18,177 nucleotides of DNA, from positions 1-18,177 of the forward strand of contig JAAMXP010000548.1 of the NCBI GenBank assembly GCA_019693395.1. The letters run 5' to 3'. Position numbers and translations under genes: made by a program. Of the stretch, positions 11,801 to 18,177 are shown piece by piece. The number at the start of each line of letters is the position of its first letter. Positions within the stretch are counted from its first letter, which is position 1. The notes under the pieces are model-generated. The model was not told the origin of the DNA and did not search any database. It worked only from the letters and a program-made list of their open reading frames with translations. Source of the stretch: Ettlia oleoabundans (taxonomy: Eukaryota > Chlorophyta > Chlorophyceae > Chlamydomonadales).

Positions 11801-12274
11801 GCGCCTGCCACAGTATTGCTGCAGATCTGGTGCACCTCATTTCAGTGCTGATTGCTCTTGACCCCTTCCTCCCTGCGCCTGCAGCCGCCTGAGACGGTGT
11901 GCACTAGTGTGAGCGACATGGGGGAGACCATTGAGGTCCCATGTGGCACCTGGACCACCTACTATAGGCAGGCAAGACCGGTTAAGCCAGCTAGCCCTGC
12001 AGTTGGACACGGCTGCTTGATTTGGGCTGGATGGCGCAGCACGTGCTGCACCTTGGTTCAGGCGATGTGTTGCCTCCACTGCCTGACGAAAACGTCTCCC
12101 ACAGCAGTTGGTTGTTTATCAACCAAGTTCAGATACAGTTGTTCAGTTCATGCGGATGCTTTGCTCTGGTGCCTGCAGGAGATTGTGGACTCCGCTGAGG
12201 AGTATTGCAGGTCTGTTGGCAGCACCAGCAATGGGGACGCGGCCCAGTTAGAGTCATTTGAGAGGAACCCCTGA
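5874..12274 (+). CDS. Secreted endo-1,4-beta-mannanase (GH5, subfamily 7-like) with EGF-like and PAN modules, complete
   Basis: A complete tandem paralogue of the preceding gene, predicted to cleave beta-1,4-mannan outside the cell. Exons: 5874-5942, 6191-6354, 6530-6667, 6910-7024, 7347-7413, 7601-7727, 7897-7943, 8199-8270, 8495-8525, 8774-8834, 8959-9015, 9223-9304, 9628-9788, 9950-10122, 10306-10396, 10602-10681, 10916-10991, 11174-11323, 11471-11620, 11885-11971, 12179-12274. They join in frame to 697 residues and a TGA. Residues 1 to about 20 form a signal peptide (MWKP, then a Leu/Ala core). A Gly-rich linker follows (about 27-46), then the GH5 domain (about 47-395): FVLGCNLFPISGLN, VIRTWA (Arg122), SFTSNW, AWNLINEP (acid/base Glu234), GEEGFYS, HIWPDLW (His314), KPLIVEEFG (nucleophile probably Glu356), LIWQFY. 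The EGF-like module is about 466-504 and the PAN-like module about 590-637, with CAIAC and GCFLK. In-frame ATGs at 5835 and 5868 are alternative starts; 5874 gives the most compact signal peptide. GC donors occur at 7414 and 11972. Introns 7025-7346 and 9305-9627 hold nothing recognised. Confidence 0.92.
7414..7600 (+). other. GC-AG intron in the second mannanase
   Basis: The upstream exon must end at 7413 (TTCACAG, phase 1), so that the next exon, which starts GCGGCACC at 7601, continues as FTGGTHNDFF and aligns with the paralogue. The intron then begins GCGGGT, not GT. The nearest GT, at 7418-7419, would put the next exon out of frame. The acceptor is a normal CCCGCAG. Confidence 0.7.
8495..8525 (+). 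other. 31-nt micro-exon of the second mannanase
   Basis: This internal exon encodes only GEEGFYSTS plus two split codons. The protein segment matches TGEEGFYG of the paralogue, a conserved GH5_7 region, so the exon is well supported even though it is very short. It is flanked by CTGCAG and GTAACC. Skipping it would shift the reading frame and remove a conserved segment of the catalytic domain. Confidence 0.8.
11972..12178 (+). other. Candidate GC-AG intron, in-frame if retained, in the second mannanase
   Basis: The donor reads CAG|GCAAGA, the classic strong GC donor context, and the acceptor is CCTGCAG. Splicing gives TYYRQ then EIVDSAEEYC. The interval is 207 nt, divisible by three, with no in-frame stop, so retention would simply add 69 residues. 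The Cys- and Trp-rich retained segment has no counterpart in the paralogue, which favours removal. Confidence 0.6.
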
Positions 12275-12933
12275 GGCAGCTTTGCAGTTTTTCCCAGAAA
12301 TCAAGGCACTGCGCCCTACTCCAGCGTGGCAGCAGCACTCCAAAGGTTCTGTAACATGGTAAGATTATTGTAAACTGCCACTGTGCAAGGCAACTTATGC
12401 ATGGAAGACACCAACAAATGCCTTGCTGCCAAATATATGGACCTGTAATGTGGCATTGCAAGCAGTAACCACGGTGCATGGTATTTTTCTGCATCTGCCA
12501 GCCATCCTTGATATGTCATTTGCTGAGCCGTAATCTACACATAGCCCGTTCTATTCAGTAGTTCTGCCCAAGTTTTATGCATGAGTTATGCCTCAACGAG
12601 TGTAAAGCATCTGTTAGAGCATCAAGGTTACCTGCTGGCCTGATCGATTGCCCATTGCTGGCCAGGCCTGAGTTTCGGCATGAAGCACATTGCCTGAACA
12701 CGCATACTGTGAATGGACAACAAGAAACGGGTTGTGTGCTTTTGCCATATAATGGGAGTCAGCTCTCAACGCCGACCTGCCAAGCACGGCATTCCGGCGG
12801 CGGCGAAACGGCGATACACATGCTGTGCCTGCAGCGATCATATCGCCATCGGCCACAGTCCTGCTGCCGTCTCTGCACTCGAACCTTACAATTAAGTACA
12901 CAGAGGCTGCGGCTCACAGCACGAGAGGGAGCC
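12275..12933. other. Spacer between the second mannanase and the coiled-coil gene
   Basis: This 659-nt stretch should hold the 3' UTR of the mannanase and the promoter and 5' UTR of the next gene. TGTAA motifs occur at 12350, 12369, 12444 and 12601. The frame leading into the ATG at 12934 is open back to an ATG at 12577, but the 119 codons it would add look like random sequence with no domain. I see no RNA gene or mobile element. Confidence 0.65.
12350..12354 (+). terminator. Candidate TGTAA polyadenylation signal of the second mannanase
   Basis: This is the first TGTAA after the TGA at 12272-12274, about 75 nt downstream. Three more copies follow at 12369, 12444 and 12601, so the one actually used cannot be decided from sequence alone. 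Confidence 0.4.
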
Positions 12934-15900
12934 ATGTGGTTCTGGGTTGCAGCCCTGTTGTTGGGCCTGTTGATCTGGAAGTTGCTTGATGACAGCAGGT
13001 AACTGCTGCCGCTGATGTTACTGTTGACAGTGATTGCGTGCTGCATCGCTCGCCTCCCATCTGCGTTTGCCTGCGATGGCCCGGCGCGCGGCGTGGCATG
13101 ACCAGGGATCGTGCAGGAAGAACTCGCAGATGCGGCCGATGGACTGGCTGTGCACCCGCGGTGACGCTAATAGCGGTTCCGCTGCCGGTGCCCGCCCGCC
13201 ATCACTGGCAGTGGCCAGCATTTGTGTTCTGTCGACACGCGCCGTAACCATTGTTTCACATATGCTGTTGACACGAGCCAATGATGCATGCCAGTTTCCG
13301 TTTCCCCTGCTTGATCTCCTGCCTGCAGGGAGAACAAGAAGCTGCGTAGGGCGGTGCGGGTGCTGCAGGAGGCGGAAGGGCGGGCGGAGTCCCGCTGCCG
13401 GCAGGCCCTGGAGCGCTTGCACGAAATTGAGAAAGCCGAGCTGCAACTGGAGCAGCAGGTCACCTGATGCGGGAACTGTGCTTATCACGACTATGCATCT
13501 GATGTAGCGTGGCTATCCTTCTTTGAACGACATCATGGAACACGGCTCTGCGGCCAAGGCGGTCACACACCTGCCTTGCTTTGCTTTGCCTGCCCGTCTG
13601 ACTGCTTGCCTGCAGGTGGAGGCCAACAGCACCAGCAAGCAGGAGCTTCGTGATGAGATAGGTTGTCTGAAGGAGGAGGTGGAACAACTGAGGTGAGCTA
13701 CCGATGTGCAGCTGCTGCCCTCAAGCGACATCCAAGGGCTAATGGCGCTTCAGGTGCATGTTGCTGCAGCTCCTCATGGCAACCTGGCATGGGCGGTAGG
13801 CAGCCCATTGTCCTGCTGTCACTTGGCTGTGCTTTGTGTGGGTACAGCAGCTGCCTGAATACTTGAGGGTTGCACTTCTTGCATTATGTTGAGTCATAGG
13901 CTGCTGCTGTAGTACCTGGCTTTGCATCCTGCCTGTATAGCTGTGTGCAGGCAGGGCAGGGACAAAGCCGAGGAGGCACAGGCGCAGGCTGAGCTGAATG
14001 CGAAACGTGCGCTGCACAGCAGTGTCAGCTACCACAAGTCGGCGCAGGTGGGTGGGTGGCTAGCCAACTGGTCAATGTGGGGATTCAATGGATGTTTGCC
14101 ACGATTGCTACCAGCAGATGCCAGCTGATCGAAGTACAAAAGTGAAGTACAGCTGAAGGAACTACACAGGTGTGAGGGGACGCCGTACCGCTCACCCCAC
14201 CCCCTCGCCACCCAAAGTGTAGCTTAGCCTGCCATGCTGCCTTGTTGCACATGCAGGAGGCTGAGCGGCTGCAGAGTCTGGCTGAGCAGGACCGTGCGGA
14301 CGCGCTGGCGGAGCGGGATAGGGCAATTACCGCTCAGCAAGTGGCAGAGGAGGAGTGCCAGCAGGTTTGGCTTTGCCTGGCCTGTGCCTATGCCTGTGGA
14401 TCCATTGTTGCCTCGCCCAGTATCACTTGGCACCTCGCTAAGCGGGTTCCTTAGTGTCACCGTCAGGTGCACAGTGCTCTCACAAAACCTGGTTCCATGC
14501 CTGCAGGCAATCGACGAGAAGGATCGCTTCTTGGCACAGAAGGGCGCCGTTGAGGCTGCTGCTGCCGAGAACGAGCGTATTCGAGCCGAGGCACAGGCAG
14601 CCAAGGGAGCCCAGGCTGAAGCTGAGCAGCACCAGCGTGCCGCAGAGGCTGCAGCGGCTGCAGCTGTGGCCGCTCAGCAGCGTGCTGAGGGCGAGGCTCG
14701 CGCTGCTTTGGAGGCGCAACGGGCGGCGGAGGCTGCGGCCAGAGAGGCAGAGGAGCGGGCGGCCAATGCCAAGGAGAGGGCTGTGCAGCTGGAACGGGAG
14801 TTGGATGAGGCTTTGGAGCAAGCAAAGCAGGTGGAGGAGCATTTGAGGGCTGATCTGGCGGCGACAGTTGCGGCACAGGAGGCAGAAGCAGCTGCCAGGC
14901 AGGCGGCAGAAAAGAAGGTTGCGGAGCTTCGACAGGAGGCGGCGCTGGCTGCTGCGGAGGCAGAGGCGGCGGCAAGCAATGTGGCTGCCCAGCTAGAGGT
15001 TGTGAGGGCAGATAGGGATCAGCTACGAGAGCAGGTAGAGGCTATGACCCAGGAGCTGCAAGACCTTACCACTGAGAGGGATCAGCTGGACCAAGAGCTT
15101 GAGGCTGCTGCAGAGAAGCGGCGGGAGGTTCTAGCAGAGGCAGAAGCGGCGGAGAAGCGTGTGCAGGAGTTGCAGGCCGCATTGGCTAAAGCGGAGGAGG
15201 CACAGGTGGCGCTGCTGGCTGAGCTAGTGGTTGTGAAGGCCCAGGCGGGTGATGCGGAGCGTGCTGCTGCTGAGGTGGGGGCAGCGGCACAAGAGAAAGC
15301 GGCTCAAGTGGCAGAGCTGCAGCAGCAGCTGGAGGATGCGGAGGAGGAAGTAGCAAAGGCTGCCGCCACCTCGGCGGCCCAATTGGCGGCTGTACAAGCG
15401 GCAGAGGAGCATGCAGCTGGCCTGAAGAGGCAGCTTGAGGTCGCAGAAGCGGCAGCGGCTGACGCTGCCGAGTTTGAAGCTGCAGCAAAGGCCAGTGAAG
15501 AGGAAATGGCGGAGCTGACGCGACAGCTGGAGGCAGCACAGCATGCCGCCGCGACAGCTGGCGCGGCAGCGCAGCAGGCACAGCAGGCCCTCCAGCAGCA
15601 GGTACAGGGGGCACAGGCTGAGCTGGCGGCTGCCAGGGCGGCGGCCGAGGAGGCGAAGCAAGCGCTGGCTGCCGCCAATGAGGAGGTGGCTGTCGTGCAG
15701 CAGCAGGTCGACCAGCTGGAGCAGAGCATGGAGGGTAGGTGGAAAGGAGCTACAACAACCTCTCGGTCAGGCACATACTTGTTGCGGCACAAATTTGGCA
15801 CTGTCGGGGGCAGACGTTGGTGTTGTACGTGCACTTCTTAGTTGTTCATCACGGGCTGCTTGTTTTCTCGGTACCCTGCGACAGCATGGCTATGACCCGG

Positions 15901-18177
15901 GAGCCGTCGCCTGATTGGCTGTGGCCCCACCCAAACCAGTGTTCAAAGCCTGCCCCGACAGTTTGCCTGTCTTGATCCAGACATGCACCTTGCTGCCTTT
16001 CCCTGCTGCAGAGATGCAGACCAGCAAGGCGATCACGGAGCAGCAGCTGGCGGCAGCCAAGCAGGAAGCTCGGTTGACGTCTGATTCGCTCAGCTTGCTG
16101 CGGCAGGTGGGCAGGGGGCTGCTGCTTCTATGCAAATGCAACAGCTGTACCTTACTTTCCTGCCGGTGTGCAGGCCTGGGCGGTTTGGAGGGAAGCAGGC
16201 CTACAGCAATTAGTGTTTCCCACTGCCTGGGGCCGCTGCCACACGCTACATTTGTGGTGCAGATGCGCATTGATTCTGCCACTGCTGTTGATCTAGACCT
16301 AGGGACACCCTTATTTTCCTTTCTTCCTACACGGCATGCAGGAGCGTGACTCTCTGGCTGAACAGGCAGAGGAGGTGGCAGCACTGGAGCAAGAGCTTGC
16401 AGCTGCCCGCGAGGAGCAGGAGGGGAAGCTGGCCCAGTTGGGTGCTGAGCTGGCAGCCCTTCGGCGGCAGCTGGAGGACCGGCAGCGGGAGCGGGATGAG
16501 CTGGCGGCAACAGAGGCCAGACTGGCTGGGGAGCGTGAGGGGCAGGCTGCTGAGGTGGCGGCTCTGCGGCGCCAGCTGGAGGACATGCAGGCAGTGCAGG
16601 CGGAGCAAGAGGCGGCGCAGGTAAGCAGGCAGCGTTGCGGGACAGATCACGAATGTGCTGCCCGATCTGGGGCTGTAGTCGTTGGAGTGCCTCTCTTGGG
16701 GCATATGGTTGGGGACACATCCAGGTATCCTGGTGCGCTTCTTATCAGGGTTGCTTTGTGTCGCGGATTGACGGAAACAGTTGCGAGATATGGTGGTGCA
16801 ATGGTTTTGACTGCGTTGATACCTGCTGCTGCTGCTGCTGCAGGCCCAGCTGGATGCTGCGCGTGCTGAGGTGGCAGAGCTGCGAGCCAGCTTTGATAAA
16901 CTCAGGTTGGTGGGAGAGGCGGTTTCGTCTCAAAGGGGCCTTAGTTGGCAAAGAGTTGCTCCGGGTCAAGCTTGTGCTGCCCTTGCCTGCCCTGCACCGC
17001 CCCGGCCTGCCCCGCCCCTGCCCTGCCCTGCCTGCTCACCTACTACCTCTGGTCATCTCCATGCACGCAGTGGTGAGCACAGGGAGCTCGAGGCTCAGCT
17101 GCAGCAGAGCCAGCGGGCGGCGGAGGCAGTACGCCAGCAGGAGGAGGCGTCCGCGTCGGCAGGGAAGCAGGCGGCTGGCGGGGAGGAGGAGGCCAAGGCG
17201 ATTGCTGAGCTGGAGCGGCAGGTCCAACATGCCCTCGCTCAGGCAAGCCCTGAGCAGGTTGAATGACAGCTGGTTAGAACCAGCGGACAGGAAGGTTTGC
17301 AATCTGGACTCTATACAGGGAGAACTTGTGGGTTAGGCTGCACCTTACTGCTACACCGAGCCCCAACAGTGCAAACGCGGAAGCAAAGAGCCTACAGCTA
17401 GCTGCAGCACTAGGGCTCTTCCAGCGCTGCCGGCCGGCTTTGCCCCACCGCCGCTCGGCACACCCGATAGCTGCCACAGCAGCCGCATAAAGCCGCACGC
17501 GCATCCCGGCATCAAGGCCTGGCAACTTAGCTGCGCAGGCCAGCATGAATGACTGCAGCAGCTGTTCACAGAGCCAACATTCTGCAACAAGCACCATCGT
17601 AGTTGTTGTTATTGCTTCAAGCTGCATTCACTGCTTGTGTGAGATGAGTTGTACCCAGAACTTGCGAGGACGGTCTCAGCTGTTCTGCTGGTTACGACTA
17701 ATGCGCAACATCTGTACCGCGATATCCTACCTGTCTTTTGCCTGACAGCCCGCCTGCCTGCCTGCCTGCAGCTCGAGCACTGCGCTGAGCAGCTGCAGTC
17801 CACCAATGAGGAGAAGGAGCGTCTGGCTGCAGAGGTTGAGCGGTTGCGGCAGCAGCAGGAGCAGGAGCGGCAGGCAAGGGACGCCGAAAAGGGTGAGGAG
17901 GGGCGCGCCACAGCAGCGAAAGTAATTGAAGACCTTGAGCAGAAGCTAGCACAGGCGCAGGAGGAAGCGAGGAAGGTAAGCTACAGCTGGTGTTGTTTAG
18001 TTAGTGCTATTGCACCATATCACTCCCTCGCTACACATCGCATGTTGGCCCCTGGGATGGCGTGAGCACGTTTTTGTTTCTGTTCTAGCAGAGGAGGAGG
18101 AAGATCAGTGTTGTTGCTGCTACGTATGTCAGTATGTCGCTGTACAAGCACGCCGCACGCCCCGCCGCCCCCCCACC
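12934..18177 (+). CDS. N-terminally anchored long coiled-coil protein, 3'-partial
   Basis: I do not recognise a named family. Exons: 12934-12998, 13329-13458, 13616-13692, 13951-14047, 14257-14364, 14507-15734, 16012-16106, 16342-16620, 16844-16905, 17071-17257 (or to 17242), 17772-17975, then probably 18089 to the window end. Phases join throughout, giving 844 codons to 17975. Residues 1 to about 16 are hydrophobic and Trp-rich (MWFWVAALLLGLLIW), followed by a charged stretch, as in a short signal anchor or uncleaved signal. Nearly everything after that is continuous heptad-pattern coiled coil rich in Ala, Glu, Gln and Arg, with the 1,228-nt exon alone giving 409 codons. Such proteins act as tethers, scaffolds or spacers; golgin-like or organelle-membrane roles are possible but only guesses. 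The last exon reads RRRKISVVAATYVSMSLYKH and could be a C-terminal membrane segment, but it is cut off by the window end. The start was chosen because the anchor begins there. The 330-nt first intron (12999-13328) contains nothing recognised. Confidence 0.75.
16471..16605 (+). repeat. 35-residue coiled-coil repeat within an exon
   Basis: The segment AALRRQLEDRQ, at about 16454-16486, recurs as AALRRQLEDMQ at about 16559-16591. The conserved CTGGAGGAC starts at 16471 and again at 16576, exactly 105 nt apart. That is 35 residues, or five heptads, so register is kept. It points to growth of the coiled coil by internal duplication. Confidence 0.6.
16823..16840 (+). repeat. (CTG)6 microsatellite at a splice acceptor
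   Basis: Six CTG units run straight into the CAG that forms the acceptor of the exon starting at 16844. The repeat takes the place of an ordinary polypyrimidine tract. In the next exon the coding frame is GCC CAG CTG GAT, so the repeat itself is not translated. Confidence 0.9.
16978..17035 (+). repeat. Degenerate CCTGC/CCCGC tandem repeat in an intron
   Basis: The intron between exons 16844-16905 and 17071-17257 carries about 58 nt of loosely repeated CCTGC, CCCGC and CCCTG units. The strand is strongly C-rich and pyrimidine-biased. It lies just upstream of the acceptor at 17070/17071 and is likely low-complexity intron sequence that may aid acceptor recognition. Confidence 0.75.
17243..17771 (+). 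other. Intron with competing GC and GT donors in the coiled-coil gene
   Basis: Two donors keep the frame into the next exon at 17772: CAG|GCAAGC (intron from 17243) and CAG|GTTGAA (from 17258). Both leave phase 0 and differ by five codons (ASPEQ). If neither is used, the frame reads V-E and stops at 17264-17266. The downstream exon continues the same coiled-coil composition, so splicing is much more likely than termination. At about 515-530 nt this is the longest intron of the gene. Confidence 0.6.
17752..17767 (+). repeat. (GCCT)4 microsatellite at a splice acceptor
   Basis: Four GCCT units lead directly into GCAG, the acceptor of the exon at 17772. As with the CTG repeat at 16823, a simple repeat forms the region upstream of a splice acceptor. 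Confidence 0.9.

Noticed and set aside
15304..15834. Antisense open frame of 176 codons, Ala/Ser/Cys-rich, plus similar frames at 14463-14975 and 15186-15661
   Set aside because: These are all shadows of the large 14507-15734 exon, with low-complexity composition and no domain motif.
15890..16720. Antisense open frame of 276 codons, Pro/Ala-rich
   Set aside because: It runs opposite two coiled-coil exons and the introns between them. The Ala/Glu/Gln codon bias of the + strand removes stops from the complement, so the frame is an artefact of composition.
17264..17266. TGA as the end of the coiled-coil gene
   Set aside because: Two in-frame donors lie just upstream, and the exon at 17772-17975 continues the same coiled coil in phase 0, so the stop is probably intronic. 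It remains possible in an unspliced transcript.
1..18177. CRISPR array, tRNA or rRNA genes, or transposon with terminal repeats
   Set aside because: No regularly spaced repeats, cloverleaf-like segments, rRNA motifs, transposase motifs or long terminal repeats were seen on reading either strand.

Overview
The window looks like nuclear DNA of a green alga, probably a chlorophyte and possibly a trebouxiophyte; the lineage is inferred. The support is moderately high GC, small coding exons split by many introns of about 120-530 nt, 3' splice sites that nearly all end in GCAG, TGTAA motifs after the stop codons (the chlorophyte polyadenylation signal), and a plant/fungal-type family GH5 mannanase. 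Almost every open frame is interrupted, so the genes were rebuilt by hand from GT-AG (occasionally GC-AG) junctions, reading-frame phase, and comparison of the two paralogues with each other. All three genes lie on the + strand.

Region 1 (1-5241) is the 3' part of a secreted endo-beta-1,4-mannanase gene: 15 exons giving 584 residues, with the 5' end outside the window. Region 2 (5242-5873) is the spacer between genes. Region 3 (5874-12274) is a complete paralogue in tandem: 21 exons, 697 residues, with an N-terminal signal peptide. Both proteins have the order GH5 catalytic barrel, cysteine-rich linker, EGF-like module, conserved spacer, PAN/Apple-like cysteine module. The likely role is hydrolysis or remodelling of mannan or glucomannan outside the cell, with the C-terminal modules attaching the enzyme to wall or matrix glycans or proteins. 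The order GH5-EGF-PAN is the most unusual thing in the window.

Region 4 (12275-12933) is the next spacer. Region 5 (12934 to the end) is the 5' part of a gene for a very long, alanine- and glutamate-rich coiled-coil protein with a short hydrophobic N-terminal anchor. At least 844 residues in 11 exons are supported, followed by a probable partial exon. No sequence feature links it functionally to the mannanases.

No rRNA, tRNA, CRISPR array or transposon was found. Other points of interest are three GC-AG intron candidates (one could be retained without breaking the frame), tandem alternative acceptors, microsatellites placed at splice acceptors, and strong divergence of intron positions between the two mannanase copies.
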